The notes beneath the pieces are model-generated. The model was not told the DNA's origin and ran no database searches. It was given only the letters and a program-made list of their open reading frames with translations. From Cryptomeria japonica (lineage: Eukaryota; Streptophyta; Pinopsida; Cupressales; Cupressaceae), in contig NC_081406.1 of NCBI RefSeq assembly GCF_030272615.1, positions 109,503,283 to 109,567,282 on the forward strand: a stretch of 64,000 nt of DNA. The letters run 5' to 3'. Both the position numbers and the translations under genes were made by a program. The stretch's first letter is position 1, and every line of letters begins with the position of its first letter. Positions 54,780-64,000 of this stretch are shown one piece after another.

Positions 54780-55720
54780 AAATGGATGGATGCAATGGAA
54801 GAAGAGTCGTAGCAGATTGAGAAGAACAAGACTTGGGAATTAGTCCCTAGGCCGGAAGACAAGAACATCATTGGCACCAAATGGGTCTACCAGAACAAGA
54901 TGAATGAAGAAGGTAAAATTGTTAGGCATAAAGTGAGACTTGTGTGCAAGGATTACTCTCAAGTAGAAGACATTGATTTTAAAGAAACATTTGCACCAGT
55001 AGCTAGACTAGAAGCAATTAGGATGTTTCTAGCTTTTTCAGTCCACAAGGGTTATAAAGTATATTAAATAGATGTAAAATATTCCTTCCTCAATGGAAAT
55101 TTGGAAGAAGGGTTTCTGTTACATGATGATGAAACCTTTGTGTGTCGGTTGAAGAAAGCCCTGTATGGTTTAAAGCAAACTCCTAGAGCATGGCATTCTA
55201 GGCTAGATGAGTACTTGAAGGAGCAAGGATTCAAAAAGGGGAGTGTTGACAGCAATCTATACATCAAAGCAATTGTAAACCACATGATCATTATGGTTGT
55301 GTATGTAAATGACATCATTTTTGGAGGTAACAAGGACACTATATGCAAGGACTTTGTTGATAAAATGAAAACAAAATTTGAGATGTCCATGTTGGGGGAG
55401 ATTTCATTTTTTCTTGGTTTGCAGGTCTCACGATGAGACAAGGGAATTTTTGTCTCTCAAACCAAGTATGCCCGGGACATGCTGAATAAATTCCAAATGG
55501 AAGACATCAAACTGGTAAGTACCCCCATGGCAACTAGATGCAAGTTGAGCAAGGATGATGAATCACCGGTAGTGGATCAGACATTGTATAGATCCATTGT
55601 TGGCAGTTTTCTATATCTTAATGCTTCTAGACCAGATATAGTGCGGGCAGTATGCATGATGGCTAGATTTCAAGTTGCACCCAAACAATCACATGTAAAT
55701 GCAGTTAGAAGGATATTCTG
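54780..55720 (+). pseudogene. Copia-3 reverse transcriptase, YVDD changed to YVND
   Basis: RVT_2 blocks are in order: W..AMEEES, GTKWVYQNKMNEEGKIVRHK, FAPVARLEAIRMFLAF, KKALYGLKQTPRAWHSRLDE, VVYVNDIIFGG and FEMSMLGEISFFLGLQVS. In the active site one of the two catalytic Asp residues is Asn (a G-to-A change). Stops near 54778, 54810, 55066 and 55435. The connection region (LVSTPMATRCKLSKDDESPV) runs to 55720. Confidence 0.88.
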
Positions 55721-56258
55721 ATATATATAAAGGAGACTTGATTATGGACTATTGTATCCCAAGAAAGGGGATTTTATCTTGCATGGCTACAATGATGCTG
55801 ATTGGGTAGGTTGCATTGATGATTGAAAGAGCACAAGTGGTGGTGCATTCTTCCTAGGTAACTGGTTGGTCTCATGGTACAACAAGAAGCAAGATTTAGT
55901 TTCTCTATCTACTGCAAAGGTAAAATAAATTTATGTTGCCACATGCTCTTCGTAGGTGCTATGGATGAAGTAGTCCCTCAAGGATATTTAGGTAGAGATG
56001 CCTGACCCCATTTCCATCTAGTGTGACAATTCCAATTCAATTAACATATAAAAAAATATGGTTATGCACTCAGGGACAAATCATATTGCCATCAAATATC
56101 ATTTTCTCAAGGAGAAGGTGGCAAATCAGGAAGTCAAGGTAGAGTATGTCCCTACAGGTGAAAAAGTGGCTAATATCTTTGCCAAGCCTCTACCGGTAAA
56201 CACATTTGAGTATCTAAGATACAAGTTAGGAGTGGTGTCACTTGCTTCATGCACTTAA
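55721..56258 (+). pseudogene. Copia-3 RNase H
   Basis: YNDADWVGCIDD near 55790, STAKV near 55910 (normally STAEAEY), and the C-terminal frame 56058-56258 with HIAIKYHFLKEKVANQEVKV and ANIFAKPLPVNTFEYLRYKL. Many stops (about 55719, 55826, 55925, 55970). Confidence 0.84.
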
Positions 56259-56829
56259 ATATGCATGGAGATCTATGGTTTAGGGGGAGTTTATTGCAAA
56301 ATCTCCTATCTCTTGGACCATATGTTGGACACAGAGGGAGATCAAGTGATTATGCTATAGTATCGACATGCTTGAGCTTTTGGGTAGTGCTCATTGGTCC
56401 TCAATTGAAATTTCTTTCAATGTCTATTCAATTTGTACTTTAATAAAAATCATTTGGACCACCGGGTGAAAGGAACACTAGATAGGTGTATTGAAAGAAC
56501 AAACTGCAGAAGAAGGGAATTGTTGTAGGAATACCCAAGAGAATTTCATGATTACGGGAATCTAATTTCCCAATTGGTAGCACTCATAGTACAATCACAT
56601 TTGATTCTTTTAAATAATTTATGTCAGTTGGTGTCTCTGTCCTCCATCTTATATGCTACTAGTTGAGCAGATAATGGTCAAAGGGAGAGAATACACTGTA
56701 TAACCGATGGAGAATGAATTAGATGCAGGGATGCCCTGACCCTTTGTCATTGTTGTCAAAGGGGGAGAATGGTCAATTGGGTCGAGTGAAGGAACATAGT
56801 GTGTTGATGTCAATGTCGAAAGGGGAGAT
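56259..56829 (+). promoter_or_regulatory. Copia-3 pol-to-LTR spacer with repeated polypurine tracts
   Basis: AGGGGGAG at 56282-56289, CAAAGGGGGAGAA at 56757-56769 and GAAAGGGGAGAT at 56818-56829 touching the LTR. It is otherwise non-coding; 56249-56443 is not a gene. Confidence 0.75.
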
Positions 56830-58378
56830 TGTTGGCATTGTGTTGTCATTGATGTCAACCGATATGGGATGATAACCGACAAGTAAGTATTGGAAACCAG
56901 TATGAAATGTCAATCGATAGGTATGGTCCTGGTATGTGGATGCAATAAGGAGATCCATTGGTAAGCATGTATAAACATGAAGAAGACAAACCCATAGAGT
57001 GAATGGTTGCTAGATCACATGAAGTATGGACATAGAACCGAAATCATTCCAAGTCAATGTGATCTACCGGTGGGGTACATGATCCAATAAAACACTGGTC
57101 GTGTGTCTTGGTTGGTGAATGAACTCAAACCGACATAATGTCTGGGTTGAGTTGGATGGTGACTGAAGATGACATGTAGATTCCATGTGGCAAGTATGAT
57201 GTGATAGGTGATGAGCAAGTTGACTTTAAATAAGGAACTCGTGAATCACGAGTCAATGACAGAAGAAGTGCAGCTCGAGGAGGATCAAGTTGCAAAAGCT
57301 TTTTGGTGAGATAAATCAAGCAAGACAATTTGATCTTTGTGCTCGATAGTTAAAGGAAACAACTGAGGCATTAATGGTGAATGATAGAGCAAGGCCGAAA
57401 AACAAGTTGCATGTCGCTAAATATAGAAAGCATGTACAGATGTCATCAGAAATGGTGGTGGTGTTTGATCTACTGCAGATCATCAATCAAGGAGAGTAGA
57501 CCTGATTAGATTTGATACGGATTTTCTTGATGAAGAAAAACCCTACCGTGCCGAGTTTGAATAGAGGTTTTTGGCGGGAACAATCAAGTATAAATATGCA
57601 AACTAAAGACTTAAGTTGATGGTGCTTGATACTAGCAAAAATAGAGTAAATGAGAGAGTAGAGAGTGATCAGAGAGAAGATAAAAAGCATCTGAGTGTTG
57701 GAGCTATCTGATAGAAAAGTAGAACCGATAGAAGGTTTATCAGAGGTTTTACCGGTAAGGTTAGAGAAACCGACAAGTTGCCAAATAGAACTACAATTTT
57801 GTAAACTAGCAAGGGGGATTCAGGAAGAAAGTTGCAGAAGGTGAAGGAGATAAGAGAGTGTACTGGTGAAGGGTATGCAAGATAGAATATGGGCAGAAAA
57901 GGTATAAATAGAGAATAGAGAACCGACAGAGAATTGAGCAAGGGAGAACCGATTGAGTAGAGTTAATCTGATGAAGTTTTTGATTGCAAGAGTTATAAAA
58001 CTCATTTGTAACAAGATTACAACTATTGTATTAATCTGATCTATAGTACATCACTGAGTTGGAGCTCAGTGTAGGGGTTGGTTCTCCTTGGGTTGGTGCC
58101 CTAAACTTTGTAATCTGTGTTTATTGAGAGGCAGGATTGGAGTAGTAGTCTCCAGCAACATTTCTCACCGATGTTTTTCTCACATTTGGTTTTCCTCGTA
58201 TATCCGGTGTTATATGTTGAGTATCTTTGTGTGTTTGCAATTGTTCTCTTTCCTTAGCTCACTGATATATCCTCCCTGTGTCTGATTTGCTAACCGGTAC
58301 CAAGAGTTTGGTTTAAAAGGTTTAGAATATTGGGAACCACTGATTCACCCCCCTCTCAGTGGTACATTGTGTTCAACA
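56830..58378 (+). repeat. Copia-3 3' LTR
   Basis: 1549 bp from TGTTGGCATT to GTTCAACA. It matches 21603-23112. TTTAAATAAGG at 57225-57235 and the palindrome at 57237-57253 repeat the promoter arrangement. Minus frames 56649-58014 are LTR shadows. Confidence 0.94.
57225..57253 (+). promoter_or_regulatory. Copia-3 3' LTR TATA box plus 17-bp palindrome
   Basis: TTTAAATAAGG then ACTCGTGAATCACGAGT, again with perfect 8-bp arms, although two symmetric bases differ from the 5' LTR version. Confidence 0.6.
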
Positions 58379-61300
58379 ATAAATTCACCGTTCAAATTTT
58401 AAGGTTTCATTCTATCAATAAAACCCAAGCAAATTAATCTTAAATGAAAGAAACTTGAACAAAAATAATAAACCCTAAACCCTAATACTACAAATACTTG
58501 GTAAGCTAAATACATCTAACAACTTTAAAATTTCCTATCCATATTGTATTCATGTTCTTACCTAAGAGTGGTAACAAGGATATTCAAGTGAGATGAAAAC
58601 CACTACCATTCACATTTCAAAACCCCAAAGCTAACCCAAAGACAACAAATAGATTAAGAATAAACATTCATCTCTTCATACATTCCAATAGGTAAGTGAA
58701 CAAATATTTAAGAGATGAAAGGTTTACGAATCACAAAGTTCATAATTATACCATATCATAATTTTACATGATACTATTACACAATAGGATAGGATGAATA
58801 TATAGGATAAGACTCTAACAACCCCAAAATTCCTTTGACCCTTGCCTTTTCCCTTCCAGTAAAGAAATAATGAAAGTAATGAAAACAAATGATTAAAATA
58901 ATAGTTTCTTCTTCCTTTTTCTTGTCTTTAAGAAAGCAACATCCATCTTAACTATTGACAATATTCTATCCTTCTATGAGTTTCCACTCACAAATAACAC
59001 AACAAAAACTATGAATAAGGCCTCTTATAACGAGTGGGTTGTCATTAGGGCTTTGCCCTCAATCAATTCCTTTTAAAATGCCACGTACTTAGGGTTTTTA
59101 ATGAATAAAAAAAAATATCTACTTCTTTTCTTTCTACATAAAAAGGTGTTCAGAGCAATTATTACTTACAAATGCATAGTGGAGAGTTTGTTTTGCCAAA
59201 AGGCAGTGCATTTTCGTACCATTTTATCACGTCTTTAAAAAAAATTAACATTGATAATTGCCTTTCTAAGTATAGTGTACGAGGAACTCTTTCATTAGTA
59301 AGTATTGGGAAATGTTAATTCAAGACACCATGGTCAAAATAGTTAATGCATTCACACACATTTATATACAAACTTAATATAAATAGAATTACCAAATCAA
59401 CACAATACAAGTCCTAGAAACAAAAAATAACATCAATCGATATAGATTGAAAATAACCCAAGTGTTGCAATTTAATAATATTAGGAAACATGTAAAATGA
59501 CCAAAACAACAACATAAGTAGCGAGGACTAAGAAAGTTCTAAACACAAATATGTTAGCAAATGAGTAATGACTAGTGATAATCAACTCACATAAAAGACC
59601 TCAACCAAGTACAATACAAACAAACTTATTGCACTTGTCTTTATTTTTTACCATGTCATTGTTACGAATATGACCTCACAATACAATGCCAAACACATTA
59701 GTCCAAATTTATTAAATATTATTCAAAATATAATAATTATAAATAAATATTAGAAGGATACATATTAACATATGAACATAAACAAAACCAATCAAATTTA
59801 GCTAAAAAATTCAATCAAAAGAAAATAATAACAATTCATATTAACTCGTTAAATATAAATTTAACTCCATATGCATCATTTTTAATTGTTATCCATGGTT
59901 TTCCATTAAACTAATACGGACAAAAGAATTATTTAATGGAATATATTAAAGGTATTACGCTATCAAAGTCTTTCCTTTCCATTTTTTGGTAAGAGTAACT
60001 AGGGACATGGTTGACTGCCCAACCCCATACTTGAACATGACACCCTTTAATGAACATTTAAATATTTCAACTTACCCATGACTTAATAATCATACAAGTT
60101 ACACCACAACTCCATGAACAAAAAATTCTTTCATATAATAGACCACACAATACTCTTTCAACAAAAAAGTCCATCAAACAACATACCATCTTATAAAAAA
60201 TGAGATTTGAACCTTAATTACAAATAACAATAAAAACAAATTACTACACAACACCATAACAACTATAAATACGCAATCGATTATTAAACCCTGAGAAACA
60301 TCCTTTGAGTTAAATAATTTTTGAACTTAAAACATTTTACCATGTGACCACACTTTTTGAAAATATTTGTACTAACTAAAAGAGCATAGAAAGAAGAGGA
60401 GCTAAGTAAATCACTTTTACCTTTAAGAACATGCTAAATCTTTACCCAATCCACATGCTTCTCCTTAAGGAAAAATGCGTCTGCCTCTTTAGACTCGTTG
60501 AGATAAGATAAAGTAATAATAATAAAGTGTGATATGACATTTTTTCCCCCTTGGAAAGATGGCTAAAGTTGAGCTTGTTGGAAGAAAGTTGGCAAGCAAA
60601 AAGAATGCATGTGCCTCAGAGACCCCCTTATGACCACCTTTCTCATCACTCAATTCAAATGCTATGAAACTTCCCTGTCATGTGGTCCAAAATAGACATT
60701 TCTCAAAGACAGTCTAGGTCACTGGTTAGGGTCCATAAGGATATGTTGTGCAACAACCATAAGGGCCAGGGCCCACATGTACCAAATTGGGGGAATACAT
60801 ATCATTTGTGCACCCATGAAGAATTTGTTTTTACCTACAACTTGCCTTGGGTGTGATGAAAACAACCACTTTTATTACAATGTTTAGTAAGTCTAGACGT
60901 TTGCCCCCCAATTTGGTTCTCTTTATTTGTCATTTTTCTCAAATCTTAGGGCATTTTGATACGGTTGGTGACAAACATATTATTATTAGATTTTTGTCCT
61001 TAACTTAATTATCGTTAATTGTATTTTATGAGACTTTAAGCATATTTTAAACCTTAATCATTGGCGAAAGAATTGGTGCTCCCGACCCCACGCATGTGCA
61101 AGCATTTACTCCCAATACTAAAATAAAGAAGAAAGTTATGCACAACAAAACACATAAATGCTTAAAAGATCTTCCAAATTTCTTCACGTCCACATTATTG
61201 AATTAAAAAAACAGCTTTATTGTAGTGCAATCATGTTTGCACATAAATTCTTAAAGCCAAAGTCTTTCATGTGCCACCGGTTTTTTTGGAATTATTAATG

Positions 61301-64000
61301 ACTTGCTAGAGCTTAACAATAATCCTAAGCATCGTTGATGTATATTTTTTATATTGAAAGAAAGTTCTAGAGAATACAAAATTATATGAAGATTAAAGTC
61401 ACAAAAAATATATATTAATAATAATAAATAATAGAATAGAGTGTTCTTTCAAGATAAGAATTTTGAAAGTAACAATTTAAGTTTTAAAATTAGTTGCGAT
61501 AAGGTATTGCAAAGAGGAGCAAATCAACATAGCAAGCAATAGAAGTGCAAATTGCGTATTACAAAAAGACGGAAATTACTTTTCTCCACAATAATGTTCG
61601 TAGCGGTGAGAAGAAATCTATTATGGTCTGTAGCAATAGTTACCAAGACTGAACTTGAGATAATCGATTCTTGAACTCTAAACTAAAGTTGGGTTTATCT
61701 TTCAAGGTTCTCGCAAGAGATGACTGCTTCAAAATAACACTAGATAGTAAGCCATGCATAATCACTTCACAAAGCACACTATATCTAGGAGTGAAACTTC
61801 TTACCATCTCCTATAATTTAGTGAATGTTAAGAAATATGGGGGTCATCTTCTATAATTTAATGTTGCAAGTGAGTTTATTATAGAGAAGAATATTAGTAG
61901 CAAGGTTTAAAGTGATGGTTACACTTTTTAATTGGATTCTAGTTTTTTATATGATTTTAAATTTGTTGTATTTGTTATGCAATTTATTGATTTGCAAGAA
62001 TATTATCTTATGAGAGATTGAACACATTTATCATCTAAAAAAAAGTGTTCATGTGAAGCTTTTGAATGACAAGTTTCTATGGAGAACAAGAATTTTACGA
62101 ATGCTAATATAACATTGTTTGTAAGGAGAAACTAATTAGAATTAATTATATATAAGACACTATGGTATCTCTCATGAGAGTTATTAATAAATGATTTCAA
62201 TTGTAGGGAAAATTATTTACCATTAACACAAATAATAACCAACCTTAGAATGCTCCTTACACCAAAATACTTACTATAATGGTCTAGATATCATTTATTC
62301 TACCATAAACACAATATGCACTAAATTTGAATATGTAATATGAAAAAAAAAAACATACTTTATCCAAAATACAAGTTACATTTTAAGCAATTATTTGTAT
62401 ACAACTATATTAATAATTTTTATTGCATAGTTTTCATTTGAGATAGTAGTGGATCTAGGGCCATGTCAAGAATGAAAACCCAAAAGTCCATTACTTTTTA
62501 TCCAAAGGTCTTTAGTGGGTAATGGAACACTACATTACATGAAAAAAAAGATGTACATAATTTTATAATTCATGGTATTGTGGAGGTGTTCCCTACATGA
62601 AAAATGTTCATTTGAATAAGTCATTGTGCAATTTCCACTTCTAAGTTACCAGTTTTAGTTTTGGTTCTATTTCAGGATTGGAGGTTTGAACAAAAAATAA
62701 TGATTTGGGTTTGGGTTCATCCATACAAAAACACATAAAAATCATAATCATATACATATTTACAATTTAATGTCAGTGATTAAGTTTAGTGTTCAAACTT
62801 AAAGTAATATAATTATTCATAATCATCATTATATATTATCACATCATTATCAAATTAATATTTATAACTATAGTTTGTATTTATAAAATATTTAATATTC
62901 AAATTTAGAATTATTATTTTTATATAAATTCAATTTAAAACTATCTTAAATTTTAAGAGTTTCATTAATAATTATTTTGTTGCCATAAGGACCTATATGC
63001 AAGGCTTACAAAAAAAAGAAAAAGATTTAGTTTTAAAATATATTTATGAGGTATATTCACATAAAACCCAATTTACAATAAAGAAAACTCAATTTGGGTG
63101 AAAAAATCCAATATGACCTAAGTACACCTTATTTTATAGTTCTTAATTTAACCTTCTTCCTTATTTGTCCCCTTTGCAACTAGGAAAATTTACATTCCTC
63201 TACTTACTTACATAATTTGAACATAATAAATGGTTAAACACTTGAGCCACACCTTAGGAATTTATGTTTATAATAGTTATAGTGTATCCACACCCCTCCA
63301 TGGTGTTAGGGTGGAGATAGGTGTGATAAAATGAATCAATTTAATGCTAAAAACTCTTGAATTTCCCTTAATTGTATATCTTAGAATGTAAATTTGTCAT
63401 TTCAAATAGAGGGAATTAACTATGGTATCTCTCATTTGTCATTTTATTTGTATGTTCACCACGTATAAATGGAAAAAACATTATTATTCTCCACTTTGCA
63501 CTTATTTTTTACTATAACAAATTGCATAAACAAACCTTAGAGATGGTTTAGGCAATTTCAAGTACCTCCAATGTATTAAGAATCATCATTTTTACCTCAA
63601 AAGGGTATCCTCATCACTTGACAAATTTTTCTATTCTTAAAGTGATCATTCATGACCATTACAGTCTAATTTGACTTGAACCTATTTTTAAATCATGTTT
63701 CCCATCGAGAGACTTTTTGTCCCCCAAAGCTTAGGGGTTGATCAAATGTGGGCATCTCTTTCCCATGTCTTCTTTTCCAGCTTTAATGAAACCTAAAAAT
63801 AAGATAACACATCCACACATGTGAAAAAAGCCCTAAAAATAGACTAACCACATAGATACACTGAAAGAAATCCTTAAAAGGAAATAAACCTTTACAAGTG
63901 TGATCTCTAGCTCCTCATGCCACTAGTATAAAGTCAATTACAAGGGTTTCCAATGTCTAATGGATGAATTTGAACCCCTTCTACAATTATAGCGAGAACT
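58379..64000. other. AT-rich non-coding flank
   Basis: 5.6 kb with no convincing gene: the only listed frame (61671-61856, 61 codons) resembles nothing known. There is no LTR pair, no pol motif and no clear tandem array. Sequence is about two-thirds A+T by eye, with A and T runs. It is probably host intergenic DNA, or an ancient repeat beyond recognition by reading. Confidence 0.6.

Larger units (their letters stand above)
21603..58378 (+). mobile_element. Copia-3: Sirevirus-like Copia element split by two insertions
   Basis: LTRs at 21603-23112 and 56830-58378 share their whole length except for a ~24-bp deletion near the start of the first. Removing Gypsy-1 and the solo LTR (with Gypsy-2) leaves about 8.9 kb. 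The coding order is gag (with coiled coil and zinc knuckles), protease, integrase, RT, RNase H. The gag frame resumes exactly across the Gypsy-1 target duplication, proving that Gypsy-1 inserted into an existing element. Flanks CTAAG and ATAAA share only the central TAA, so the duplication is decayed. Stops and a mutated RT active site show it is inactive. Confidence 0.93.

Noticed and set aside
58461-58485. Telomere-like AAACCCTAAACCCTAA
   Set aside because: Only two units; expected by chance in AT-rich plant DNA.
61671-61856. 61-codon frame in the right flank
   Set aside because: Short, no known similarity, in AT-rich DNA; consistent with chance.

Overview
This is a plant nuclear window made almost entirely of nested LTR retrotransposons. 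I found no intact host protein-coding gene, tRNA, rRNA or CRISPR array. Kilobase-long LTRs, Copia and Tat-type Gypsy elements, stacked insertions and old decayed copies suggest a large repeat-rich genome, possibly a gymnosperm; the species cannot be named from sequence alone.

Layout. 1-1080: 3' part of an LTR whose element lies off-window; it interrupts the 5' LTR of Copia-1. 1081-7888: Copia-1 (+), a Sirevirus-like copy with many stops. 7889-10333: minus-strand Copia relic (partial LTR plus gag and protease). 10448-11640: possible old Gypsy LTR. 12071-13744: minus-strand solo Gypsy LTR, followed by a compound microsatellite (13745-13954). 14174-20894: Copia-2 (-), a sister of Copia-1, with both LTRs and a near-perfect 5-bp target duplication. 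20895-21602: AT-rich flank. 21603-58378: Copia-3 (+), split by two large insertions: Gypsy-1 (23268-36644, duplication AATGG) and a minus-strand solo LTR of a related Copia (37506-51973, duplication TGAGG). The solo LTR itself contains Gypsy-2 (39117-51878, duplication CTTAC). 58379-64000: AT-rich DNA with no recognisable gene.

How the genes work together. The Copia elements carry Gag, protease, integrase, reverse transcriptase and RNase H in the usual Copia order. They also have Sirevirus-like traits: a tRNA-Met-type primer site, several purine tracts before the 3' LTR, and LTRs rich in CCGGT. Gypsy-1 and Gypsy-2 are related Tat-type elements with retropepsin, a G-patch, RT, two successive RNase H domains and integrase. 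Neither shows a capsid domain or zinc knuckle.

The most interesting content lies between pol and the 3' LTR of both Gypsy copies. Each carries, on the opposite strand, a gene related to the plant mobile domain (PMD) family. Reading both copies together gives a three-exon model: a phase-0 first intron with consensus GT/AG ends, then a phase-1 second intron. The first intron contains a 19-bp-period tandem array in both elements. An antisense intron is not removed from the sense genomic RNA, so such a gene can survive retrotransposition with its introns. Both copies in this window are now broken by stops, frameshifts or deletions.
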